This document shows positions 44,319 to 53,135 of a stretch of 64,000 bases of DNA, piece by piece. This DNA is from Fidelibacterota bacterium (lineage in GTDB: Bacteria; Fidelibacterota; Marinisomatia; SCGC-AAA003-L08; TS1B11). A program made the translations under genes and the position numbers. Below the pieces are notes generated by a model, which worked only from the letters and a program-made list of their open reading frames with translations, had not been told where the DNA came from and made no database searches. How positions within the stretch are numbered: position 1 is the first letter of the stretch; the number at the start of each line of letters is the position of its first letter. The stretch spans positions 345,897-409,896 of the forward strand of contig CP070638.1 in the NCBI GenBank assembly GCA_020354025.1, read 5' to 3'.

Positions 44319-46877
44319 TTACAGCCGTACCTGCAGCTCCACGAAGTAGCTCCGTGTCGCGCCGGGCCAGTAGCCGTCCACGCGATAGGGCGGCCAGCCG
44401 TAGGAATCATCATAGTAGGTGTAGCCGAAAGTCTCGTACAGGACATCGAAAACATTCTCTACTCGCAAACTTAAGACGGGATGAATAAATCCTATTGACG
44501 GCAGCTTGAATCTTGTTCCCAGGTGAATCAATGTGTAAGGATCAATTGCCAGGGAGTCTATATTATCAACATGAATAAATTGCTTCCCTGCATGATTGAC
44601 CTGAATCCATATTTCTATTGAGTTCAGCGGTATTACAGCAGTTCCTTTGGTCTGGATCATAGGAAAAGCTGGCATTATCTTGCCGCTGTAATCCGTAAAT
44701 CCACCCTCTCCCTTATGACCAAAAGCAGCCTGTTGTAGCTCGACAAAGTGATTGTCAGCATAAGCCAGGTTTCCACCCAGCCGTAGCCAGGAAGCGGGAG
44801 CAGCTTCCAGAGATATTTCCAAACCCTGGTGCACCGTTTTCGGCGCATTTCCCTGCAATACTTCATCAGCGTCGTAGTACCTGTAGGCAAAGGGAATAAG
44901 CTCATCCCTGAAGTCCATGCGGTATAGATTCAACTTCCCGCTGACGACAGGCAGTCTGAACCGCACACCGGCCTCATAGTCTATCAGGAATTCTTCCATG
45001 ACCAGGGGATTGGCGTAATCGGCCTCCATATCTGTGACTGCGGGGACCATGTCAGGATCATCGTGGTCATAGATATCCCCATCCGCCGGTTCCCGGTGTC
45101 CGGTAGACAGGTTGGCAAAGATGGATACAGCATCGTTCACCCGGTAATTGAGACCCAGGTGGGGATCGATGAAGTCGTACTTCAGCTTGAAGTCATAACC
45201 TTCGGTGAATGCCCCCATCACGTCCTGATCGAATGTATACCGATGTCCGAGATAACGCAGGTCAGCCATGACGCTCAACCGATCAGTGAGATTCAGGATT
45301 GAATGTAGATAGAAAGAAAAGGTGCTCTTTCTGCTACGGTCCGTATAATAGCGGTGGTCCTTTTCAATGCCCAGCCCTCCGAGCAGCTCAGGGACTTTCC
45401 CGAAGTGCTCTGATGTGTAGAACCGAGCGTCACCGCCTAAAGTCACCCTTCCTAATCGAAAGGGATAGCTGTATTGATAAACCAGGCCGGAGTATCCGTT
45501 CTTTAACCACTTTCGTCGAATGAGTCCCACTTCATGAACAGAATTTGTATCTATAAATGCAAACAAGTCATAAAGTGATAGGAATTCAAAGAACTCCCCT
45601 TTCTCCTCAGCGAGCTCTTCCGGCTCCGTCTCTTCCGGATCGTAATCTTTGCCCTTGAACTGCTCATAATAGCCATCACCTTTTACGGTATAGAGGGTCA
45701 GGTTCAGCAGTCCGCCGCCAACCTTCCTGCTGTGCTGTAGCGAAATGATGGATTGAGTGAAAATATCCTTGTTGGCGTCACCTAAACCGCCGTTCCAGGT
45801 GGGATCGGCGTAGTAGTTATAACGGCGATCCTCACGGTCATCCAAATCATAGCCATATAGGGGAATAATCCCCTCCCACGAGAACGCAGTCTCCTCATAA
45901 CCGCGGATTGCCTCGAGGCGGGTCAGCGTGGTGGCCGTGCTCTTCTCCAATCCGGCGTGAAAGGATTGTTGAGCGGTGCCGCTGCCGATGCGGTAACCTT
46001 CACTGGCCAGGTCGCTGATTCGACCATAAAGCGTCCAGCCCTGCTCCTGCCAGGGACCGCCGGCATAGCTGAGAGACAGCTTACGATTGGGCAGGTCCAG
46101 ACCCTTTTCGGTAAAGTTGCCATACCCGGCGCTGAAGGCAAACCCGGCCGGGAGGGCTCTGAAATCGGTAGCCAGATTCACTGTGCCACCAAATACCCCG
46201 CTGCCGTAGAGTGAGTTACCCACCCCCCGCTGCAGCTGGATATCGCTGGTGGCGGCTAGTATATCGCCGTGATCTACCCAGTAGACGGCATGAGCTTCGG
46301 GATCATTGAGGGGAATACCATTTAGGTAGACACCAATGCGATCCTGTGAGAAACCCCGGATTTTAAGATAGGTATAGCCCACTCCGTTCCCCGCGTCCGA
46401 GTAGGCATAGACTCCCGGCTCACCGGCCAGTACCATGGGCACGTCTTGGTGGCTGTAGGTCCTATCGATCTTGTCCCGGTCCAATGTGGAAAATGCTATC
46501 GGTGTCTGCCCTTCAATAGCCCTGGTGGCCGTCACCAGCACTTCTTCCCCGCTCAACACAGTGGGCTCAAGATAAACTGCGCCTAGCTCCTCATCTGCTG
46601 CGGTGATCATCTTATCGGCGAAACCGATACGTGTGATCCATAGCGTAACAGGTAGTATGCTTACGTTCAGACGGAAATTCCCCGCCCCTGAGGCGAACGT
46701 GCCCTCCCCCGTTCCCTCAACCAGTACGTTGGCGTAAGGCACCGGGCCCTGGGTCACACTGGAAAGGACCTGGCCGGTGAGAGTGAATTGCTGTGCTTCC
46801 AGGTATAGGGGTAGTAGGAACCATAAAGGATGTAAAAACCCCTTACAGATAAGGGGAAAACGGTAAGCGTATCTCAT
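44319..46877 (-). CDS. TonB-dependent outer-membrane receptor, probable thiamin/TPP uptake
   Basis: An 852-residue outer-membrane receptor. A signal peptide is followed by a carboxypeptidase-regulatory-like domain (FTLTGQVLSSVTQGPVPYANVLVEGTGEGTFA, residues 30-110). The plug domain has IKVRGF-type KIRGFSQDRIGVYLNGIPLNDPEAH and GVGNSLYGSGVFGGTVNLAT. The large beta-barrel ends in the aromatic YFVELQVRL. The TPP riboswitch whose 3' end supplies its SD (46883-46962) makes thiamin, TPP or a precursor the most likely ligand. Bacteroides has a known thiamin receptor of this kind. The TonB/ExbB partners are not in the window. A terminator-like hairpin follows the stop. Confidence 0.93.
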   Translation of the reverse strand: MRYAYRFPLICKGFLHPLWFLLPLYLEAQQFTLTGQVLSSVTQGPVPYANVLVEGTGEGTFASGAGNFRLNVSILPVTLWITRIGFADKMITAADEELGAVYLEPTVLSGEEVLVTATRAIEGQTPIAFSTLDRDKIDRTYSHQDVPMVLAGEPGVYAYSDAGNGVGYTYLKIRGFSQDRIGVYLNGIPLNDPEAHAVYWVDHGDILAATSDIQLQRGVGNSLYGSGVFGGTVNLATDFRALPAGFAFSAGYGNFTEKGLDLPNRKLSLSYAGGPWQEQGWTLYGRISDLASEGYRIGSGTAQQSFHAGLEKSTATTLTRLEAIRGYEETAFSWEGIIPLYGYDLDDREDRRYNYYADPTWNGGLGDANKDIFTQSIISLQHSRKVGGGLLNLTLYTVKGDGYYEQFKGKDYDPEETEPEELAEEKGEFFEFLSLYDLFAFIDTNSVHEVGLIRRKWLKNGYSGLVYQYSYPFRLGRVTLGGDARFYTSEHFGKVPELLGGLGIEKDHRYYTDRSRKSTFSFYLHSILNLTDRLSVMADLRYLGHRYTFDQDVMGAFTEGYDFKLKYDFIDPHLGLNYRVNDAVSIFANLSTGHREPADGDIYDHDDPDMVPAVTDMEADYANPLVMEEFLIDYEAGVRFRLPVVSGKLNLYRMDFRDELIPFAYRYYDADEVLQGNAPKTVHQGLEISLEAAPASWLRLGGNLAYADNHFVELQQAAFGHKGEGGFTDYSGKIMPAFPMIQTKGTAVIPLNSIEIWIQVNHAGKQFIHVDNIDSLAIDPYTLIHLGTRFKLPSIGFIHPVLSLRVENVFDVLYETFGYTYYDDSYGWPPYRVDGYWPGATRSYFVELQVRL

Positions 46878-46882
46878 ATTTA

Positions 46883-46962
46883 TTTCCCTCCGCTGGTATT
46901 ATCCAGTTCAGGTTCAAAGGGTTTGATCTCAGCCATCCGGCCATTGACGGACAGCACCCCAT
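46883..46962 (-). promoter_or_regulatory. TPP (thiamin pyrophosphate) riboswitch
   Basis: Minus-strand reading gives GGGGTGCT (46960), then GGCTGAGATC (46934-46925), and then the long near-invariant 3' block AACCTGAACTGGATAATACC...GCGGAGGGAA (46914-46884). These match the thi-box order: P3 side, CUGAGA loop, P4/P5 with the pyrophosphate-binding sequence. GGAGGG (46891-46886) in the last block is 8 nt from the receptor ATG, so ligand binding can directly hide the SD; control is thus likely at translation. P1 pairing just outside this block is weak to my eye. Confidence 0.95.
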
Positions 46963-47069
46963 TTACGTTTTGAAGTTATTACTAATTTGACACTATTCTC
47001 AAGGAAATCGGGGCACGAATCGGACACGGAACTCTCGGAGGGAAGACTTTCTTGACCGTTCTGCAACTA

Positions 47070-47120
47070 GCGGCTTAAAGGGATTGAACCCCTAATGGCC
47101 GCGTAGTTACCTTTACGGCC
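47070..47120 (+). promoter_or_regulatory. Alternative hairpins in the leader of the OPT transporter gene
   Basis: GCGGC (47070-47074) plus TTA and GGG segments can pair with CCC, TAA and GCCGC (47089-47102). The same GGCC at 47097-47100 can instead pair with GGCC at 47117-47120, with GTA/TAC inside. The two folds exclude each other and end 11 nt before the SD. TTGACC (47053) with TTAAAG 17 nt later is a possible promoter. If transcription starts there, only the second fold would be complete. The function is unknown; it may be chance. Confidence 0.3.
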
Positions 47121-47142
47121 AACTTATCTACGAGGTATGCTC

Positions 47143-49185
47143 ATGAAATCGCTCCCCGAAATCACTGTAAAAGCTGTCATTCTAGGCGTGATTTTGGCCG
47201 TCCTCCTCGGAGCGGCCAACGCCTATCTGGGACTATTCGCCGGCATGACCGTCTCCGCCTCCATCCCTGCGGCAGTGATCTCCATGGGCATCCTGCGTCT
47301 TTTTCGCGAGTCAAATATTCTGGAAAACAACATTGTTCAGACGGCCGCTTCGGCGGGAGAGTCGCTCGCTGCCGGAGCCATATTCACCCTACCCGCCCTG
47401 GTGATGATGGGCTATTGGACCAATTTTGACTATTTCTGGGTGACTATCATCATGGGCCTGGGCGGACTCGTCGGTGTACTGTTTACTATTCCGCTGCGCC
47501 GCTCCCTTATCGTAGAAAGCAAGCTCGCCTTCCCCGAAGGCGTTGCCACCGCTGAAGTACTGAAGGCCGGTGAAGCCGGAGGCAGGGGCATCGTCTATAT
47601 CGCCATCGCAGCGGTGGCCGGTGCATTATTCAAGTTCGGTGAACTCGGCCTCCGCATCTGGACCGCCACCATTGAATACGCCCATCGTATCGGCGGATCG
47701 CTCGGCTATATCGGCTCGAATCTCTCCCCCGCCCTGATCTCAGTGGGGTATATCGTCCGTATCAATATTGCCACCCTCATCTTCCTGGGCGGTGCCATCA
47801 ACTGGTTCATCGCCATTCCCATCGTTGCCGACAGAATGGATTGGCCCGCCTATGAGCTTCAGGAATCCCCTGACCAGGAGGGCGAATGGAACACCTTTTT
47901 CGTGGAGATGCAGGAATCCGAAGCTGGCATGACTACCGAAGGGCTTGCAGAGCTGGAGGCAGCCAATCAGACCGCTCTCGAGCGAGTCGGTCAACCAGTG
48001 GGGGCCAGCGACTGGGCGGCACAGATCTGGTCGAGTCGCACTCGCTACTTAGGTGTTGGGGCGATGGTGGTGGGTGGGCTCTGGGCTTTGATCAGCCTTG
48101 GTGCCTCTATCCTGGTTGGCATTCGTAAAAGCCTCCGGCAATTCAAAGACCGGGGCGCCGCAGCCATCGAACGGACCGAAATGGATACACCCATGCAGTA
48201 TGTCCTGATGGCCTTGGTCGTCTCCGTGATTCCAATCTTCCTGATTTACCAGGCGATTGTCCATCAATTATACGTAAGCCTGCCCATGGCCCTCATAATG
48301 CTCGTGGCGGGCTTCTTCTTCTCTTCGGTGGCGGCGTACATGGCCGGTCTGGTAGGCTCCTCTAACAATCCCATCTCCGGTGTTACCATCGCAACGATCC
48401 TCTTCTCCAGCCTTCTGCTGCTGGCCTTGCTGGGGAGTGGTTCAGCCGTGGGACCTCCGGCAGCCATCATGATCGGTGCAGTAGTCTGCGCCGCTGCGGC
48501 TATCGCCGGGGATAACATGCAGGACCTGAAGGCGGGCTTTATTGTCAAGGCCACGCCCTGGAAACAGCAGGTTATGCAGGGTATCGGCACCCTCTCAGCA
48601 GCCTTGGTTATGGCACCTATCTTGATGCTATTACTCAATGCCTACGGCTTCGGACCAGCCACCGCTGAGCACCCCAATTCCCTCCAAGCACCCCAGGCTA
48701 CCCTCATGCGCTCCGTAGCCGAGGGCGTCTTCGGCGGAAATCTCCCCTGGGATTTTATCGCCATAGGCGGACTCATCGGTATCGCTATCATTTCGCTTGA
48801 TCAATTTCTAAAGTCTCGTGCTACTAGCTGGCGGGCACCTGTGTTAGCCGTTGCGGTGGGGATTTACTTGCCATTGACACTGAGCGTGCCCATCTTCATC
48901 GGCGGTATTCTCTCCATGGTCGCAGAGTGGTATTACCGCAGGAAGAGAGTGGAGGAAGGACACGCCAATGTTCTTCGTCAGCACGGCCTGCTGTTCGCTT
49001 CTGGGCTTATCACCGGTGAGGCCCTGGTAGGCATCTTTATGGCCATTCCCATAGTGATTACTGGCGATGCGAATGTTCTCGCGGTGATATCCGAGCCTTT
49101 AGGCGGTTGGCCTGGGCTGATCCTCCTGGGTGCCGTTGTTATTTGGCTCTATCGGATAGTTACGCATACACGGCATGCCTCATAA
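47143..49185 (+). CDS. OPT-family oligopeptide transporter
   Basis: A 680-residue polytopic inner-membrane protein of the OPT family, which carries oligopeptides or metal chelates by proton symport. It opens KSLPEITVKAVILGVILAVLLGAANAYLGLFAGMTVSASIPAAVISMGIL. The signature NIVQTAASAGESLAAGAIFTLPAL is present, as are AYMAGLVGSSNNPISGVTIATIL and AAIAGDNMQDLKAGFIVKATPWKQQ. About 14 to 16 helices are expected. I chose ATG at 47143: the SD GAGG is 7 nt upstream of it and only 1 nt from the ATG at 47137. Divergent from the TonB receptor. The cargo is not predictable. Confidence 0.94.
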   Translation: MKSLPEITVKAVILGVILAVLLGAANAYLGLFAGMTVSASIPAAVISMGILRLFRESNILENNIVQTAASAGESLAAGAIFTLPALVMMGYWTNFDYFWVTIIMGLGGLVGVLFTIPLRRSLIVESKLAFPEGVATAEVLKAGEAGGRGIVYIAIAAVAGALFKFGELGLRIWTATIEYAHRIGGSLGYIGSNLSPALISVGYIVRINIATLIFLGGAINWFIAIPIVADRMDWPAYELQESPDQEGEWNTFFVEMQESEAGMTTEGLAELEAANQTALERVGQPVGASDWAAQIWSSRTRYLGVGAMVVGGLWALISLGASILVGIRKSLRQFKDRGAAAIERTEMDTPMQYVLMALVVSVIPIFLIYQAIVHQLYVSLPMALIMLVAGFFFSSVAAYMAGLVGSSNNPISGVTIATILFSSLLLLALLGSGSAVGPPAAIMIGAVVCAAAAIAGDNMQDLKAGFIVKATPWKQQVMQGIGTLSAALVMAPILMLLLNAYGFGPATAEHPNSLQAPQATLMRSVAEGVFGGNLPWDFIAIGGLIGIAIISLDQFLKSRATSWRAPVLAVAVGIYLPLTLSVPIFIGGILSMVAEWYYRRKRVEEGHANVLRQHGLLFASGLITGEALVGIFMAIPIVITGDANVLAVISEPLGGWPGLILLGAVVIWLYRIVTHTRHAS

Positions 49186-49253
49186 AGGCAACTGTTTGCC
49201 TTTATCATGCGCCTCAGATCGAAGCCGGGATTAGCTAGGATAATACAAGATTA

Positions 49254-50309
49254 ATGGAAATGGATCTGGACTTTTTCCGGCGGCTCCCCAAAGCGGAACT
49301 GCACTGCCACCTGGACGGATCGCTGCGTCCTCAAACAATCCTCGATCTGGCTGCACGGCAGAAGGTGGATCTGCCCACCAGAGACGCCGGCGAACTACAG
49401 GCTATGATAACGATTGGCGATCGCATCGGCTCGCTGGAGGACTACATCAACCACTTTCAACTTCCTCTACAAGTGCTCCAGACCCCGGAGGCTCTGGAGC
49501 TGGCGGCCTACGAACTGGCGGAGGACGCCTGGGATGACGGGGTACGCTATATGGAGGTACGCTACTCCCCAATCCTCCACACCCGCCAGGGGATGACAAG
49601 CGCCGAGTCCATTGAGGCGGTAAAGCGCGGATTGGGCAGGGCCGAAGACGACCTGGGTATCCGCACGGGGATCATCATCTGCGGTATCCGCAACATCTCA
49701 CCGGAGGTATCGCTGCGTTTGGCGGACCTGGCGGTCCAGTTCAAACACAAGGGGGTCGTGGGTTTTGATCTGGCGGGGGCTGAAGAAAATTTCCCCGCCA
49801 AGCACCACCAGGAAGCCTTCTTCCTGATCCTGAAGAATAATATCAACACTACCCTCCACGCTGGTGAAGCTTTTGGGCCTGAAAGTATTCACCAGGCCGT
49901 TCACTATTGCGGCGCTCACCGCATCGGACACGGCACCCGGCTACTGGAAGACCAGGACCTGATGCACTACGTCAACGACCACCGCATTGCCCTGGAGGTC
50001 TGCCTTACCAGCAACGTGCATACTAAGAGCGTACGTAGTCTTAAAGAGCATCCCTTTAAGTTCTATTTCGACCAGGGTATTAGAGTAACGCTCAATACCG
50101 ACAACCGCTTGGTATCTAATACCACTCTCTCACAGGAATACTTGACCGCTATGGAGACCTTCGGATTGACCCTTGATGACTACCGTGATATCATTATTAA
50201 CGGATTTAAGTCCAGTTTCATGAGCCATCAGGATCGGCGGACAGTTATTAAATCGGTAGTGGATGAGCTTGAGGCTGAGTTCGAGGTCACACCCCTGATT
50301 ATCGCCTGA
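49254..50309 (+). CDS. add: Adenosine deaminase (or adenine deaminase-like)
   Basis: A 351-residue metal-dependent deaminase of purine salvage. The metal/catalytic segments are LPKAELHCHLDGSLRP (HxH), HAGEAFGPESIHQAV (His, Glu), HRIGHGTRLL and the LNTDNRLVSNTTL segment, where LNTDDP is usual (Asp is kept, the next residue is Asn). Length matches bacterial Add. Adenosine or 6-aminodeoxyfutalosine could be substrates: similar sequences in FCB bacteria serve either pathway, and I see no menaquinone genes nearby. The start has no clear SD. Its stop overlaps the end of the convergent PorZ-like gene by 11 nt. Confidence 0.9.
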   Translation: MEMDLDFFRRLPKAELHCHLDGSLRPQTILDLAARQKVDLPTRDAGELQAMITIGDRIGSLEDYINHFQLPLQVLQTPEALELAAYELAEDAWDDGVRYMEVRYSPILHTRQGMTSAESIEAVKRGLGRAEDDLGIRTGIIICGIRNISPEVSLRLADLAVQFKHKGVVGFDLAGAEENFPAKHHQEAFFLILKNNINTTLHAGEAFGPESIHQAVHYCGAHRIGHGTRLLEDQDLMHYVNDHRIALEVCLTSNVHTKSVRSLKEHPFKFYFDQGIRVTLNTDNRLVSNTTLSQEYLTAMETFGLTLDDYRDIIINGFKSSFMSHQDRRTVIKSVVDELEAEFEVTPLIIA

Positions 50310-52662
50310 TCACTGCCACCTTGCCAACACCGGACTTACCGTCGGGAAGGTAGCCCGTAACCAGATAGACTCCCGATCCCACCCATTCGCCGGCGCTGTT
50401 CCTGCCATCCCAGGCTGCCTGGTATCCCTGGACACTGTTATCAGTAGCGCTCAGCTCTCTGACGAGACGGCCGGTTGCTGTAAAGACCTTTACCGAAGAT
50501 CCCTGACGCAGACCGTCGATGATCAGAGCCTTTTCGGAGGGAATGCGGTAGGGACTGGGAAAAATCACCATCCCGCTATAGTCCTTCAGCTCTTCCCGGA
50601 AAGGGATCTTGAGCGCCGAGATGCCCTTCGTAGTGGCAAGGTAAGCCACTCCTTCATCATTATCCAAGTATACATCCAGAATTTCATCCGTTGGAAGTGT
50701 ACTGTTGCTGGAATTGAGTCCCTCTACGCTGGGCCAGAATGTGGTATTGTCCAGCAAGACCCAGAGCCCGTGCTGGGGAGTTGTGATCCATTTATTGTTC
50801 TGGGCATCCACACGTATCTTTGACCCCTCGATGAAGGGTACGTCACTCAAGTAGGGACCAAAATCGGTAAATGGACTGAGAGTCAGCTCCGGACCCACCA
50901 GATAACCCATCACACCATCAGGTGAAACCGTCCATAGAACCTGATTATGATCAAATATGAGCGACCAGACGGTGTTTGAATGGTCTGCCTCGAGCCGGAT
51001 AGATTTCAATATCCACTGATCATCCGACTTGTCACCTAGCGTACCACCATGGTCCAGAACGGCAATCCCCCCCGTGCCCCAGCCTTCACGTACCTCGCTG
51101 CCAATCCATACCCGACCTTCCCTGTCAAAAGCAATCTCGGTAGGCGCCTGATTGAGTTTATCGTAGCTGTCAGAGGTGGAAAAGTGGGTCCAGCTTGTTT
51201 CGGTCGTGTAAACCGCTAGTACATCCTGCCGCAGCTCACAGAAAGGATTAGCAATCCAGACGTTGCCTTCCGCGTCAAGCGCCATATGCCGGATGGTGAT
51301 ATACCCGTCATCAGCCAGGCCGTCTAGTCTGCCATCGGTTGTATCATACGTAAAATAATCGGCCACATCGTTGACGTTCACCTGAAGGATACCACCCCCC
51401 ATTGGGTAATTGCCTTTAAAACCTACCAGGAGTTCCCCGTTCGGTAGCTGGAGCAGGTTCCAGGACTGCTTGCCACGGTAGAAAATCGTGTCGGCCAGGA
51501 AGTAGCGGCTTTCAGCCAACAGGGCGTTTCCATGGATACGATCATCATCCGGACCGGATAAGATACTATAGCCGGGAATCAGATTGTACCATGATTGACC
51601 ATTGTAGCGAGCAACACCGGACTTCCCGGCCGCGACCAGTTCACCTGTAGCGAGCTTCAGAACGGCAGTGTAATCATTGCCGGCTAGAGTGTTAGGGGCC
51701 AGCGAGGTCCAGGATCTGGTGCGATGATGATAGCGTGCTAGACCCTGATCCCGAATTATGGCGTATCCTTCCATTGCATTGTCGCCATCTATGTATGCCG
51801 ATACTCGCCCTCCGGCTTGTTGAGAGCCGAACAGACCGCCAGACTTGGTTAGGAATCGTAGATACCTGGAATAGGATATTACAAAATCTCCATTTTGGCG
51901 TCTTGTCAGGTGGTATAGATCGCCGCCCCCGAACGTTCGGTGCACCTGCCAACCATATTCAGCACGGTGATGAAGCTCGTAGGGAACCATGAAGTAATGG
52001 CCCGTCGAATCCACCAGGTACTGTATAATGTCAGTCCGCTCCGGTGTCATCATTTGCCAGGTAGCAGGGTCTTTCAGGTTGGCCTGGACGTGATCATTCC
52101 CGATGACACCGAAGTTGGTGGTCACAAAAAGGGAATCGCCCCAAAGGTCTAGGTCTACGATCTTAGTAACAGCGGAGGGAAAATTGCGATAAGTGTCAGC
52201 GAAGCGGTATCCTTGTCCATTCCACTTTAGCTCCATGATACCAAGGTCCTGCCCCTGGCGGAAGGCGGCGAAGCCCCGATCTGCTCCCGCTGCGATGCGA
52301 AGTATCTCATCTAAGCCGAGGTCGATCACATCCACTTTGCCGGTGTTCAGGTTCACCGCCTGTATTATGCCTTGGGGTGGGGCGCCCCCCAGTAACATCC
52401 AGTCGCCGGCAATGGTCAAATAGGTCAGATCAGTATAGATCAGACCATCGGCAATTGCCAGGGTTGAAAAAGTATCTTCATGTGGATCATATACCAGTAC
52501 ACCACCCCCGGTAGCGGCAAAAACCCGGCCCTCATAGTAGTCAAGGGCCTGGGGGCTGATGGTTGAGGTATAGTGCCGCCACTCCCCTACGCTGCTCTGT
52601 CCCTCAGCAGAGCTTAACGGTATGCAGAGTAGAACAGCAGAGACAAGGAGCCGTAGGATCAA
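50299..52662 (-). CDS. PorZ-like secreted beta-propeller protein with sorting domain
   Basis: A 787-residue protein with a signal peptide (LRLLVSAVLLCIPLSSAEG), then VGEWRHYTSTISPQALDYYEGRVFAATGGGVLVYDPHEDTFSTL, the start of two-component-regulator-type propeller repeats (RVWIGSE, VWIANPF, NKWITTPQHGLWVL, GVAYLATTKGISAL). The last about 85 residues (FPSPYRIPSEKALIIDGL, then VKVFTATGRLVREL, GSGVYLVTGYL, KVAVIRR) are a FlgD-Ig/type IX-type sorting domain. The layout matches PorZ of the type IX system (propellers plus CTD). Its start overlaps ribH by 4 nt, so it is translationally coupled to riboflavin genes, which is unexpected. Confidence 0.85.
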   Translation of the reverse strand: MILRLLVSAVLLCIPLSSAEGQSSVGEWRHYTSTISPQALDYYEGRVFAATGGGVLVYDPHEDTFSTLAIADGLIYTDLTYLTIAGDWMLLGGAPPQGIIQAVNLNTGKVDVIDLGLDEILRIAAGADRGFAAFRQGQDLGIMELKWNGQGYRFADTYRNFPSAVTKIVDLDLWGDSLFVTTNFGVIGNDHVQANLKDPATWQMMTPERTDIIQYLVDSTGHYFMVPYELHHRAEYGWQVHRTFGGGDLYHLTRRQNGDFVISYSRYLRFLTKSGGLFGSQQAGGRVSAYIDGDNAMEGYAIIRDQGLARYHHRTRSWTSLAPNTLAGNDYTAVLKLATGELVAAGKSGVARYNGQSWYNLIPGYSILSGPDDDRIHGNALLAESRYFLADTIFYRGKQSWNLLQLPNGELLVGFKGNYPMGGGILQVNVNDVADYFTYDTTDGRLDGLADDGYITIRHMALDAEGNVWIANPFCELRQDVLAVYTTETSWTHFSTSDSYDKLNQAPTEIAFDREGRVWIGSEVREGWGTGGIAVLDHGGTLGDKSDDQWILKSIRLEADHSNTVWSLIFDHNQVLWTVSPDGVMGYLVGPELTLSPFTDFGPYLSDVPFIEGSKIRVDAQNNKWITTPQHGLWVLLDNTTFWPSVEGLNSSNSTLPTDEILDVYLDNDEGVAYLATTKGISALKIPFREELKDYSGMVIFPSPYRIPSEKALIIDGLRQGSSVKVFTATGRLVRELSATDNSVQGYQAAWDGRNSAGEWVGSGVYLVTGYLPDGKSGVGKVAVIRR

Positions 52663-53126
52663 GAGAGCTTCGACGCCAGACTGATCATCTCAATGAGGCA
52701 CTGCATTGCCTCAGCTCCCCTGTTACCAGCCTTGGTGCCGGCACGTTCCAGAGCCTGGTCAAGGGATAGGGTGGTTAATACGCCGAAAGAAATAGGCACG
52801 GAAAGCTGCAAGGAGAGATCTGTCAGGGCGCGCGTGACTTGCTGTGCCAGAACATCGAAATGGAGGGTGCTCCCCTTCACCAGAGCTCCCAAAGCCAGAA
52901 CACCATCATACTTCCCGCTGTCGGCCAGGCGCTTGACGGTGTTTGGAATTTCGAACGACCCCGGCACCCAGACAACAGTCAGTTTGCCAGGATCACCACC
53001 ATGCCGAATAAACATGTCTTCGGCTCCCGCCAGCAGCTGCTGGGTAATCATGCTATTGAACCGGCTTGCCACCACAGCGATAGTCCGGGCTTTGACGGTC
53101 AGTTCACCAATGATAGTAGACGCCAT
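52659..53126 (-). CDS. ribH: 6,7-dimethyl-8-ribityllumazine synthase
   Basis: A 155-residue enzyme, normal length, joining 5-amino-6-ribitylaminouracil with dihydroxybutanone phosphate. It has IAVVASRFNSMITQQLL, VWVPGSFEIPNTVKRL, GALVKGSTLHFDVLAQQVTRAL and PISFGVLTTLSLDQALERAG, with the usual conserved His in the LHFD segment. An SD (GGAG) is near the ATG. It is the last rib gene of the cluster and overlaps the PorZ-like gene. Confidence 0.97.
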   Translation of the reverse strand: MASTIIGELTVKARTIAVVASRFNSMITQQLLAGAEDMFIRHGGDPGKLTVVWVPGSFEIPNTVKRLADSGKYDGVLALGALVKGSTLHFDVLAQQVTRALTDLSLQLSVPISFGVLTTLSLDQALERAGTKAGNRGAEAMQCLIEMISLASKLS

Positions 53127-53135
53127 GATAAACTC

